Source of the DNA: Capillimicrobium parvum
GTDB lineage: Bacteria; Actinomycetota; Thermoleophilia; Solirubrobacterales; Solirubrobacteraceae
Length of the DNA stretch: 64,000 nt
Assembly (NCBI RefSeq): GCF_021172045.1
Contig: NZ_CP087164.1
Coordinates: forward strand, 5,642,001 to 5,706,000
Reading direction: 5' to 3'
A program made the position numbers and the translations under genes. Each line of letters opens with the position of its first letter. Position 1 is the first letter of the stretch. Below are positions 9,502 to 17,122 of the stretch, one piece after another. Under the pieces are notes generated by a model. That model did no database searches. It was not told where the DNA came from and saw only the letters and a program-made list of their open reading frames with translations.

Positions 9502-10884
9502 ATGCTTGCACCCCGCGCGCGCTTCATCCGGTTGTGCCTGTGCGCGCTCGTCGCCGTGGCCGCGACGGGCGCCCTGGCCGCCCCCGCCCCGGCCGCCGTA
9601 CCGCCCGACTTCTACTCCGTCAGCGTCAACACCATCTTCAACCCGGACGGGACGCTGAAGCCCAACGGCGACGCGCAGCTCGCGGCGCTGCAGGCGACCG
9701 GCGTGACCGCCGCCCGCATGGACGCGTCGTACGCCGCCGTGCAGCCGCTGGGCACCGGGCCCGGGTTCCCGCCCTCGTTCGTCGTGCTCGACCGCATCGC
9801 GACGGCGCTCGCCTCGCACGGCCTGCGCTGGGAGCCGACGCTCGGCTATGCACCGCTCTGGGACCGGCCGGATCCGAGCACCGACAAGACGCCGCCGTCG
9901 AACCCGGCCGCGTTCGCCGCCTACGGCGCGGCGGTCGTCGCGCGCTACGGGCCCAGCGGGTCGTTCTGGGCGGCCAACCCGGGGCTGCCCGTGCTGCCGA
10001 TGGAGCTCATCGAGGTCTGGAACGAGCCGAACCTGCCCGCGTACTGGCGCCCCGCCCCGGACGCGGCGCGCTACGCCCGGCTGTACCTCGCGACGCGGAC
10101 CGCGATCCACGCCGTCGCGCCCGGCGTCAAGGTCGTCACCGGCGGGCTCAGCCCGTACGAGAAGCCGGTGAACTTCCTGGCGCGGATGAAGCGCGACCAG
10201 CCGCAGCTCATGGGCAACCTCGACGGCGTGGGCTTCCACCCGTACGCGGCGGGCGCGCCCGGGGTGATCGCCCAGGTCGCGGCGCTGCGCACCGGGCTCA
10301 ACCGGCTCGGCGGGCGGGCGGTGTCGATCGCCGTGACCGAGGTGGGCTGGCCGCTGCCCAACCGCAGCCCGACCCGGAACTTCGCGCTGCCCGACAGGAC
10401 GCGCGGCGGGGCGACGGGGCTCATGGCCGACGCGATGGGCTCCGGCAACTGCAACGTGTCCGGCATGACGCTGTTCAACTGGACGTCGGCGATGAGCAAC
10501 CCGGTCGAGCAGGAGGACTGGTTCGGCATCGAGCGCCCGGACCTCACGCCGACCCGGTCGGTGGGCGCCTACTCGGGCGCGGTGCGCCGCAACCAGACGC
10601 CGGGCTCGGTGGCGACCTGCGGCGGGCGCGGGTCGGCGCGGCTCGCGCTCGGCCTGCGGCTCAAGGCCAAGCAGGCCAAGAAGCGTCGGTGCGCGACGGC
10701 CACGGTCACCTACCGCGGCCTGCCGCTGAACCACGTGCGCGTGGCGATGCAGGCCAACCGCCGCACCATCCACCCGCTCACCGGCCACCGCGGGATCGCG
10801 CGTCTGTGCTTCCGCGGCAAGCCGAGGATCTCGGCCCGGGCCGCCGTGGGCGACTGGGCGCGCTCGGCGAAGCGCACGGTGTAG
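9502..10884 (+). CDS. Secreted clan-A glycoside hydrolase
   Basis: 460 aa. A signal peptide covers about residues 1-33 (two arginines, a hydrophobic stretch, then an Ala-rich cleavage region before VPPDFYSV). The TIM-barrel catalytic residues of GH clan A are visible: acid/base Glu175 in VWNEPN and nucleophile Glu280 in AVTEVGW. A C-terminal ~85-residue basic beta-rich domain follows, including RGLPLNHVRVAMQAN, Ig-like in appearance. The GH family is unclear (GH39 or GH5-like). An AGGAG lies 13 nt before the ATG. It probably acts on extracellular or cell-surface polysaccharide. Confidence 0.8.
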   Translation: MLAPRARFIRLCLCALVAVAATGALAAPAPAAVPPDFYSVSVNTIFNPDGTLKPNGDAQLAALQATGVTAARMDASYAAVQPLGTGPGFPPSFVVLDRIATALASHGLRWEPTLGYAPLWDRPDPSTDKTPPSNPAAFAAYGAAVVARYGPSGSFWAANPGLPVLPMELIEVWNEPNLPAYWRPAPDAARYARLYLATRTAIHAVAPGVKVVTGGLSPYEKPVNFLARMKRDQPQLMGNLDGVGFHPYAAGAPGVIAQVAALRTGLNRLGGRAVSIAVTEVGWPLPNRSPTRNFALPDRTRGGATGLMADAMGSGNCNVSGMTLFNWTSAMSNPVEQEDWFGIERPDLTPTRSVGAYSGAVRRNQTPGSVATCGGRGSARLALGLRLKAKQAKKRRCATATVTYRGLPLNHVRVAMQANRRTIHPLTGHRGIARLCFRGKPRISARAAVGDWARSAKRTV

Positions 10885-10893
10885 GCGGCGACG

Positions 10894-10937
10894 CCGCGGC
10901 GGCCCGGTGATCCGGGCCGCCGCGGGGCCGCGGCCCC
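10894..10937. terminator. Strong hairpins between the convergent hydrolase and sigma factor genes
   Basis: A 14-bp perfect stem, CCGCGGCGGCCCGG (10894-10907) against its complement (10912-10925) with loop TGAT, partly overlaps a second stem GGGGCC/GGCCCC (10924-10937). A third, weaker stem CCGTCC/GGACGG follows near 10945-10967. This is a likely bidirectional terminator. Confidence 0.65.
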
Positions 10938-10990
10938 GCGCTCCCCGTCCGCGGGAAGGACGGAGAGCGCACGCTCAGCGCGGCAGGGAG

Positions 10991-11827
10991 CTACGCCGCG
11001 TTGAGCGCCTGGGCCTCGGGCAGCTGGCGGAGCTTGCGCAGCGCCTGCTCCTCGAGCCTGCGCACCCGGTCGGCGGAGAGCTTGAGCTCCCGCGCGACCT
11101 GGTGCATCGTCCGCTCAGGCTGGCCATCGAGCCCGAACCGCATCTGGATCACGCGCCGCTCGCCGCCCGGGAGGTTCTCCAGGGCGGAGTCGATCGCGTG
11201 ACGGTCCATGACGGCGGCGGTCTCGTCGAAGGGGGTCGGGCTGGCGCGGTCCTCGAGGAAGTCGCCCAACTCGGCCTCGTCGTCGCCGACGGGCGCGTGC
11301 AGGGAGACGGTGGCCGGCAGCTCGCCACGCACGATCTCGATCTCGTCGAGCGTCAGGCCGAGCTCCTCGGCCAGCTCCTCGTTGCTCGGATCGCGGGCGT
11401 GCTTGAGCACGAATCGCCGCTCGGCGCGCTGCACGCGGTGCAGTCGCTCCGCGATGTGCACGGGCAGCCGGATCGTCCGGCCCTTGTCGGCCAGCGCGCG
11501 CGCCAGGGACTGCCGGATCCACCAGACCGCGTAGGTGCTGAACTTGAAGCCCTTGCGGTGGTCGAACTTCTCGACCGCGCGGATGAGGCCGACATTGCCT
11601 TCCTGGATGAGGTCGAACAGCGTCAGCCCGCGGTCCTGGTAGCGCTTGGCCAGCGAGACGACGAGGCGAAGGTTCGCCGTCATCATCCGCTCCTTGGCCG
11701 CGAGGTCACCGCGCTCGATGCGCTTGGCGAGCTCGATCTCCTCGTCCGCGGTCAGCAGCTTGTGGCGCCCGATCTCCTCCAGATACAGCGTCAATGCCTC
11801 GTCGTGGTCGTACATGGACCAGAGCAT
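10991..11827 (-). CDS. Sigma-70 family RNA polymerase sigma factor (RpoD-like, group 2)
   Basis: 278 aa. Region 1.2 is in [14 protein letters not shown], region 2 in [17 protein letters not shown] and [18 protein letters not shown], the -10-recognition helix in [17 protein letters not shown], region 3 follows, and region 4 helix-turn-helix is in [19 protein letters not shown]. It lacks the long acidic region 1.1 and the non-conserved region of a housekeeping SigA, so it is probably an alternative principal-like (HrdB/SigB-type) factor. ATG 11815 is a possible later start. No anti-sigma gene is adjacent. Confidence 0.93.
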   Translation of the reverse strand: MLWSMYDHDEALTLYLEEIGRHKLLTADEEIELAKRIERGDLAAKERMMTANLRLVVSLAKRYQDRGLTLFDLIQEGNVGLIRAVEKFDHRKGFKFSTYAVWWIRQSLARALADKGRTIRLPVHIAERLHRVQRAERRFVLKHARDPSNEELAEELGLTLDEIEIVRGELPATVSLHAPVGDDEAELGDFLEDRASPTPFDETAAVMDRHAIDSALENLPGGERRVIQMRFGLDGQPERTMHQVARELKLSADRVRRLEEQALRKLRQLPEAQALNAA

Positions 11828-11864
11828 TCACGCCGACCCTGAGGGCGTCGTGAAGCGAAGGTAA

Positions 11865-11952
11865 GGCCCCGCTCAGTGCAAGCGCGCGCCCGCGCCCAGG
11901 GTCAGTGAGGCCCCGTTCGGTGCAAGCGCGCGCCCGCGCCCAGCGTCAGTGG
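11865..11952. repeat. 44-bp tandem duplication at the 3' end of the L,D-transpeptidase gene
   Basis: Two 44-bp units (11865-11908 and 11909-11952) differ at a handful of positions. The second contains the stop codon and last codons of the transpeptidase gene, and the first is its non-coding copy downstream. It is one of four such duplications in the window. Confidence 0.85.
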
Positions 11953-13091
11953 ATCAGGACGCGCGCGCCGAGCGGCACCCGCGGATACAGGTCGATGACG
12001 TCGGAGACGTGCATGCGGATGCAGCCGTGCGAGGCGCGCGTGCCGATCGACCAGTCCTCGGCGGTGCCGTGGATGCCGACCCCGTTGACGATGCCGAGCC
12101 ACCGGGCCTTCAGCGGGTTGTCCGGCGCACCCCCGGGGATGACCTGGCCGGCGAGCGACCCCGCCCAGTCCGACAGCGGCACGTGCCAGGCGGGGTCGAC
12201 CTGCCTGCTCGTGATCCGGTACAGGCCCGCGGGCGTGTCGAGCCCGGCCATGCCGACCGCGATCCCGTAGCTCTTGACGAGGCGCAGGTTCTTGAAGAGG
12301 CGCAGGCGGAACCCCCCGCGGTCGACGGTGACGATCGTCGAGTTGGCGCGCCGCAGCGAGCGGACGGTGACGGGCGGGTCGAGGCCGACGAGCGGCTGGC
12401 GCAGCGCGTCGCGCCTCGCGAGCGGGTCGATGAGGACCTTGCCGACGCGGCCGGCGAGGCGCGACGCGTCGATCGTGAAGCCGCGCTTGGCCGTGTGGAC
12501 CCTCATCCGCGTCACGCCGATGCGCAACGTCGCGCTGCGCGGGCGGCGGGTGACCGAGCCGGAGACCTCGTTCGCCCAGGCGCGGACCGCGGGCCGCGAG
12601 TACGTGGCGGCGACCGGGACCTGCAGGCCGGCGCCGGCGCCGCCGGCGGCCCGGCGCGTCGGGGCGGTGGTGGTCGGCGTGGTCGTCGGCGTGGTCGTGG
12701 CCGGCGTGGGCGTGGCCGGCGTCGTGGGCGCCACCGGGACGACGACGGGCGGCGGCGGGGGCGCGGTACCGGCGTCGCGGGACGCGTAGTAGGCGCGGCG
12801 GGCGGTCCGCAGCGCGTCGAGGCGGACCTTGGCGCGCGTGCCGTCGACCTGGAACCGGCGATGGCCCACGCGCACGGTCACCGGCGCGAGCAGACGCGGC
12901 GTGACCTCCTGGTCGAGCTTCCCCGCCGCTGCGGTGATCGTGAGGTTCGACAGGTCGACGCCGCCGGCGGTCGTGCCGGGGCCGATGATCGAGGTGTCGT
13001 CCGCGGTCTGCGCGCCCGCCGGGGCGGCGGCCAGAGCCAAGGTGAGGGTCAGCGGGGCGATTGCGGCCCAGAACGTCCGTGCGCCAGTCAT
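11946..13091 (-). CDS. Secreted L,D-transpeptidase (YkuD domain)
   Basis: 381 aa. The signal peptide is about residues 1-27 (ends ...AAPAGAQT). A putative peptidoglycan-binding region follows, then a Pro/Thr/Ala spacer around residues 112-148, a second basic domain, and the C-terminal YkuD domain with IHGTAEDWSIG and the catalytic SHGCIRM motif (Cys357). It should form 3-3 cross-links or attach proteins in the cell wall. A TACATT box 9 nt before the ATG suggests a leaderless transcript. Confidence 0.92.
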   Translation of the reverse strand: MTGARTFWAAIAPLTLTLALAAAPAGAQTADDTSIIGPGTTAGGVDLSNLTITAAAGKLDQEVTPRLLAPVTVRVGHRRFQVDGTRAKVRLDALRTARRAYYASRDAGTAPPPPPVVVPVAPTTPATPTPATTTPTTTPTTTAPTRRAAGGAGAGLQVPVAATYSRPAVRAWANEVSGSVTRRPRSATLRIGVTRMRVHTAKRGFTIDASRLAGRVGKVLIDPLARRDALRQPLVGLDPPVTVRSLRRANSTIVTVDRGGFRLRLFKNLRLVKSYGIAVGMAGLDTPAGLYRITSRQVDPAWHVPLSDWAGSLAGQVIPGGAPDNPLKARWLGIVNGVGIHGTAEDWSIGTRASHGCIRMHVSDVIDLYPRVPLGARVLIH

Positions 13092-13100
13092 CCGGCGGCC

Positions 13101-13106
13101 AATGTA
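13101..13106 (-). promoter_or_regulatory. -10 box TACATT of the L,D-transpeptidase gene
   Basis: It lies 9 nt before the ATG at 13091 on the minus strand and fits the leaderless pattern. Confidence 0.45.
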
Positions 13107-13140
13107 GTCAGCCGCGGCCCCGCATCCTGCAAGTCCGCCG

Positions 13141-13245
13141 TCAGGCGCAGGAGCGGCCGGTCACGCGACGACGGACGGCGTCCCACACGTCGGCCGTGGC
13201 GTCGGCGACGGGCCGGGGATCGGTCGCCCACATCGGTCGGCTCAC
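13141..13245 (-). CDS. Possible small protein coupled to the ROK kinase gene
   Basis: 34 codons from a GTG that overlaps the kinase stop (GTGA). The product starts VSRPMWATDPRPVAD and ends with RRRVTGRSCA. It has no recognisable domain. The case for it is the translational overlap, which is the rule in this genome, and use of the gap before the next gene. It could equally be chance read-through. Confidence 0.3.
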   Translation of the reverse strand: MSRPMWATDPRPVADATADVWDAVRRRVTGRSCA

Positions 13246-14213
13246 GGGCCGACGAGCATGGCGGCGCCGAGCGCGCCGCCGTAGTCGCCGAGCGCCGCGA
13301 CGGCCACCGCGGGCGGGCGGTCGTCGTTGAAGAGGTGCGGCCGCATCGCCTCGGCCAGGCGCGCGGCCGCGGCGTCGCCGAAACGGACGCCCAGCCCGCC
13401 GCCGAGGACGACCGCCTCGACGTCGAGCAGGTTGATCGCCGAGGCGACGCCGGCGCCCAGCGCCAGGTAGGCGCGCTCGAAGAGATGCTCGGCGAGCTGG
13501 TCGCCGTGCTTGAGCGCCCGCTCCCAGACGCCGCTGGTGAGCCGGTCGCGCCCCCGCTCCTTCATGATCTTGAAGAGGTCGGTGTGCTCGCCCTCGTCGT
13601 GGCGCCTGCGCGCTTCGACCTCCATCGCCTTGCGCCCGGCGTAGGCCTCCATGCACCCGTGCCGCCCGCACGGGCAGAGGGCGCCGCCGCGCTTGACGAC
13701 CATGTGGCCGATCTCGCCGGCCGCGGCGCGGCCCTCCCACTCCTTGCCGTCGAGGATGAGGCCCCCGCCCACGCCGGTGCCCCAGAAGACGCCGAGCAGC
13801 GACCCGTACGGCTTGCCGGCGCCGAGCTCGAACTCGGCCCGCGTCGCGACCGACACGTCGTTGCCGATCGCCACGGACGTTCCGAGCGCGGCGCCGAGCA
13901 TCTCGGCGACCGGCACCGCGCCGGTCCAGTTCGGCAGGTTGCCGGCCTGCGCGATCGTCCCCTGCCTGGCGTCGATGTCGCCCGGCGAGCCGAGCCCCAC
14001 GCCCCCGAGCTCGTCGGCGTTCAGGCCGGCCCCGACGCACGCCTGGCGCATCACGTCGGCGAGCGCGTTGATGACGTCCTGCGGACCGCCGGTGGTCGGC
14101 GTCGGCTGGCGCGCCTCGCCGAGGACCTTGTGGTCGGCGTCGGCGACGATCGCCTGGATCTTGGTCCCGCCGAGGTCGATGCCGCCGCGCGGCCTGGTCT
14201 CAGGCTCGACCAT
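13242..14213 (-). CDS. ROK-family sugar kinase (glucokinase-like)
   Basis: 323 aa. The phosphate-binding motif GIDLGGTKIQ is near the N-terminus, the catalytic Asp region is in AIGNDVSVATRAE, and the ROK zinc motif GEIGHMVV...CPCGRHGCMEAY is complete. It probably phosphorylates glucose or another hexose with ATP, although ROK specificity cannot be read with certainty. Its ATG lies inside the 3' end of the upstream SDR gene (14-bp overlap), so the pair form one transcript. Confidence 0.9.
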   Translation of the reverse strand: MVEPETRPRGGIDLGGTKIQAIVADADHKVLGEARQPTPTTGGPQDVINALADVMRQACVGAGLNADELGGVGLGSPGDIDARQGTIAQAGNLPNWTGAVPVAEMLGAALGTSVAIGNDVSVATRAEFELGAGKPYGSLLGVFWGTGVGGGLILDGKEWEGRAAAGEIGHMVVKRGGALCPCGRHGCMEAYAGRKAMEVEARRRHDEGEHTDLFKIMKERGRDRLTSGVWERALKHGDQLAEHLFERAYLALGAGVASAINLLDVEAVVLGGGLGVRFGDAAAARLAEAMRPHLFNDDRPPAVAVAALGDYGGALGAAMLVGP

Positions 14214-14892
14214 AGACGGGCACGTGCGCGCCGCTGGTCGGCGACGACGCGTCGGAGCACAGGAAGCGGATGACGCCGGCGATCTCCTCCGGCTTGACCC
14301 AGTTGTCGAAGTTGGCGTTCGAGTTCGCCGCCCGGTTGCCGGGGGTGTCGATGATGCTCGGCAGGATCGCGTTGACCCGGATGCCGTCCTTGCGGTACTC
14401 GGCCGACATCGCGTCGACCAGCGCGAGCACCGCGGCCTTCGAGGAGATGTAGCCCGCGGCGCCGGCGAAGGGGCGCACGGCGGCGCGGGTCGACACGCAG
14501 ACGATCGCGCCGCTGCCCGCCTCGAGCATGTGGGGCAGCGAGGCGGCGCAGACGAGGTAGGCCGGGCGCAGGTTGAGGCGGAACTGCGCCTCGAAGTCGC
14601 CGATGGGGGTCTCGTGGACGCGGCCGCCCTCGGAGAAGCCGCCGACGAGGTTGACCGCCGCGGCCAGGGGCGCCCCGGCGTCGTGCGTCGCGCGGGCGAC
14701 CACCGCGGCGACCGAGGCCTCGTCGAACAGGTCGGCCTGGATGAGCTCCAGGCCGTCGCGCCGCTCGACCCGGTCGAGCTCGCGCTCGTCGACCCACGGC
14801 ACGACGACGCGCCATCCGTCGTCGAGGAACGCGCGCGTCACCGCGCTGCCGAGCCCGCCGGTGCCTCCCGTGACGATCGCGGTGCGACCCAT
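14200..14892 (-). CDS. Short-chain dehydrogenase/reductase
   Basis: 230 aa Rossmann oxidoreductase. The cofactor motif TGGTGGLGSAV is at the N-terminus, NLVGGFSEG takes the place of NNAG, the catalytic Ser is in VCVSTRAAV, and Tyr and Lys are in AGYISSKAAV. The substrate is unknown. ATG 14892 is supported by a TAGATT box 8 nt upstream. It is co-transcribed with the ROK kinase and divergent from the YhaM-like gene. Confidence 0.88.
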   Translation of the reverse strand: MGRTAIVTGGTGGLGSAVTRAFLDDGWRVVVPWVDERELDRVERRDGLELIQADLFDEASVAAVVARATHDAGAPLAAAVNLVGGFSEGGRVHETPIGDFEAQFRLNLRPAYLVCAASLPHMLEAGSGAIVCVSTRAAVRPFAGAAGYISSKAAVLALVDAMSAEYRKDGIRVNAILPSIIDTPGNRAANSNANFDNWVKPEEIAGVIRFLCSDASSPTSGAHVPVYGRA

Positions 14893-14900
14893 GCGCCGGG

Positions 14901-14943
14901 AATCTACCTCCTGCGGGGATTCGTCCGCGGGCGTGTCTACGTT
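14901..14943. promoter_or_regulatory. Divergent leaderless promoters: SDR (TAGATT) and YhaM-like gene (TACGTT)
   Basis: TAGATT reads on the minus strand at 14906-14901, 8 nt before ATG 14892. TACGTT reads on the plus strand at 14938-14943, 6 nt before ATG 14950. Confidence 0.5.
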
Positions 14944-14949
14944 TGCGCC

Positions 14950-15939
14950 ATGTTCGTCCGGAACCTCACCGACGGATGCGAGGTCGACCAGGTCATGCTG
15001 GTCCGTGAGGCCGAGGTGCGCCAGAAGCGCGACGGCCGCGAGTTCCTCAAGCTGACCCTGGCCGACCGGACCGGCCGGGTGACCGCGACGATCTGGGACG
15101 GGGCGGCGGAGCTCGGGCGTCACGTCCAGCCCGGCGTGGCCGTGCGGGTCATCGGGCGCTTCGGCTCGCATCCCCGCTACGGCGCCGAGATCGTCGTCCG
15201 GGCGCTGCGCCGCCCGGCGGAGGGCAGCTACGACCCGGCCGACCTCCTCGACGGGCCGCCGAAGCCCGCCGAGCAGATGGAGGCCGAGCTACGCCAGCTG
15301 ACCGCCACGGTCCGCGACCCGTTCCTCGCCGAGCTGCTCGACCGGCTCATCGGCCCGTCGGGGCGCTGCTGGCCGGCGTACCGCGAGGCGCCGGCGGCGA
15401 AGACCTACCACCAGGCCTACCGCCACGGGCTGCTCGAGCACTCGCTCACGGTCGCGCAGGCGGTCCACGCCGTCAGCAACACGTTCCCGGGCATCGACCA
15501 CGACGTCGCGGTCACCGGCGCGCTGCTGCACGACATCGGCAAGCTCGAGGCCTACGCCACGGACGGCCTGCGCATCGAGATGACCGACGCGGGGCGCCTG
15601 CAGGGCGAGATCGTGCTCGGCTACACGCGCGTCCTGCGCACGATCGGCGCGATCGAGGGCTTCCCCGACGACCGCGCCGAGGCGCTGCTGCACATCGTGC
15701 TCAGCCACCACGGCTCGCTCGAGCACGGCTCCCCGGTGGTGCCGTGCACGCGGGAGGCGACGCTCGTGCACTTCGTCGACAACCTCGGCGGCCGCCTCGG
15801 CTCGTTCGACCGGCTCGAGAAGGAGCTGCAGGAGGGCGAGTGCTGGTCGGGCTTCGACCGGGCGCTCGGCGGCGGTGCGTACTTCGCGGCCGGGCGCGAC
15901 CGCGTGCCCTGCGAGCCCGCGGCGGCCGAGGCCGCGTAG
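14950..15939 (+). CDS. OB-fold/HD-domain 3'-5' exoribonuclease, YhaM-like
   Basis: 329 aa. An N-terminal OB-fold nucleic-acid-binding domain covers ~1-90 (segments FLKLTLADRTGRVTATIWDG and VIGRFGSHPRYGAEIVV). A linker and an HD phosphohydrolase domain follow with metal ligands in HGLLEHSLTV, LLHDIGKLEAY, LSHHGSLEHG and HFVDNLGGRLG. This arrangement is that of YhaM/CbfI nucleases, which trim RNA or single-stranded DNA from the 3' end. Confidence 0.88.
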   Translation: MFVRNLTDGCEVDQVMLVREAEVRQKRDGREFLKLTLADRTGRVTATIWDGAAELGRHVQPGVAVRVIGRFGSHPRYGAEIVVRALRRPAEGSYDPADLLDGPPKPAEQMEAELRQLTATVRDPFLAELLDRLIGPSGRCWPAYREAPAAKTYHQAYRHGLLEHSLTVAQAVHAVSNTFPGIDHDVAVTGALLHDIGKLEAYATDGLRIEMTDAGRLQGEIVLGYTRVLRTIGAIEGFPDDRAEALLHIVLSHHGSLEHGSPVVPCTREATLVHFVDNLGGRLGSFDRLEKELQEGECWSGFDRALGGGAYFAAGRDRVPCEPAAAEAA

Positions 15940-15946
15940 CCCACGC

Positions 15947-15965
15947 CGCCGCCCGGCGGGCGGCG
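15947..15965 (+). terminator. Hairpin after the YhaM-like gene
   Basis: An 8-bp GC stem (15947-15954 with 15958-15965) with loop GGC lies just past the stop. No U-tract follows. Confidence 0.45.
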
Positions 15966-16028
15966 ATAGCGGACGGCGCGGACGGGTACCCACGCCTTCG
16001 ACGAACGAGACGAAAGGATCCGCGCCCC

Positions 16029-16343
16029 ATGGCCAAGAGCAGGCAGTCGGACCTCGTGGACACCCTTCGCGCCCGCGGCCTGCGAAAGCGGGTCGCCACG
16101 ACCGTCGCGGACGCGGTCGAGGGCGGGCGCAAGCGCGCGAAGGACCCACAGAAGACGGTGCGTGAGGTGCTCGCGGACCTCAAGCGTGCGTCGCAGGAGA
16201 TCGAGGACCGGGCCGCGGGCGGGCCGGCGAAGCGCAAGGACGCGGCAAGGAAGGCCGCGGCGACACGGCAGCGCAACGCCGCCAAGCGCAGCGCGGCGGC
16301 GAAGAAGGCGGCGCGGACGAGGAAGGCCAACGCCCAGGGCTGA
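16029..16343 (+). CDS. Small histone H1-like Lys/Ala/Arg-rich protein
   Basis: 104 aa. The first half looks helical (SDLVDTLRARGLRKRVATTV, then TVREVLADLKRASQEIED). From about residue 65 the protein is nearly all Lys, Arg and Ala (KRKDAARKAAATRQRNAAKR and similar), like eukaryotic H1 tails and bacterial nucleoid proteins. It probably binds DNA without specificity. GAAAGGA lies about 10 nt before the ATG. Exact family unknown. Confidence 0.75.
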   Translation: MAKSRQSDLVDTLRARGLRKRVATTVADAVEGGRKRAKDPQKTVREVLADLKRASQEIEDRAAGGPAKRKDAARKAAATRQRNAAKRSAAAKKAARTRKANAQG

Positions 16344-16357
16344 CGGGCGGCCTCAGC

Positions 16358-17035
16358 TCACGCGCTCCACCGCCGCCCCGCCCCCCGGGACGGCGGGTGC
16401 GCGCCCGACGGGGTCCCGAGCGAGACCTCGCCCCGCTCGAGCGCCAGCGCGATCGCATGCACGCGGTTGCGCGCCTGCAGCTTGCGGACCGCGTTGCGGA
16501 CGTGGGTGCGCACGGTCTCGACCGACACGCCGAGCTCGCCGCCCGCGGCCTCGGCCGTCAGCCCCTCGGCCATGAGGTGCATCACCTCGCGCTCGCGCGG
16601 CGAGAGCTGGGAGACGCGGGTGACGGTGCGCTCGGACTCGAGGACGCGGTCCAGGCGGGGGTCGACGTACGTGCCGCCCGCCGCGACCTGCGCCACCGCC
16701 GCGACCAGCTCGTGCACCGGCCCGGCCTTCAGCACGTAGCCGGCGGCCCCCGCATCGAGGCCCGCGTACAGGAGATCGGCGTCGGCGTCCTCGGTGTAGA
16801 GCACGACCCGCAGCGTGCGGTGGCGGGCGATGAGCTGGCGGGCCAGCTCGATCCCCGAGGCATCGGGCAGCCCGATGTCGACGAGCACGACGTCCGGCCG
16901 GGCATGCTCGACCACGTCGAGCGCGGCCGCGGCGTTGCCGGCCGTGCCGACGACTTCGAGCTCCCCGCCCACCATGAGCGCCTCGAGCCCTTCCCGCAGC
17001 GCCTCGTGGTCATCGACGATGGCCAGCCGGGTCAC
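16358..17035 (-). CDS. NarL/FixJ-type response regulator (orphan)
   Basis: 225 aa. Receiver domain with the acidic pair in IVDDHEALREG, the phosphoacceptor Asp in VLVDIGLPDASG and the conserved Lys in YVLKAGPV. The LuxR-type DNA-binding domain has LSPREREVMHLMAEGLTAEA and VSVETVRTHVRNAVRKL. The GTG start is supported by a TATCGT box 9 nt upstream. No histidine kinase is encoded nearby. It is divergent from pafBC. Confidence 0.92.
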   Translation of the reverse strand: MTRLAIVDDHEALREGLEALMVGGELEVVGTAGNAAAALDVVEHARPDVVLVDIGLPDASGIELARQLIARHRTLRVVLYTEDADADLLYAGLDAGAAGYVLKAGPVHELVAAVAQVAAGGTYVDPRLDRVLESERTVTRVSQLSPREREVMHLMAEGLTAEAAGGELGVSVETVRTHVRNAVRKLQARNRVHAIALALERGEVSLGTPSGAHPPSRGAGRRWSA

Positions 17036-17044
17036 GTCGGTCCG

Positions 17045-17113
17045 ACGATAGACGGTTGTCCCGCAAAGAGCGGGAAAAGCCCCCGGCCCGACGCAGCCCG
17101 CGCCCCCTATCGT
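17045..17113. promoter_or_regulatory. Divergent leaderless promoters: response regulator and pafBC
   Basis: TATCGT reads on the minus strand at 17050-17045 (9 nt before GTG 17035) and on the plus strand at 17108-17113 (9 nt before ATG 17123). The two boxes are identical. Confidence 0.5.
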
Positions 17114-17122
17114 TGAGCACCG

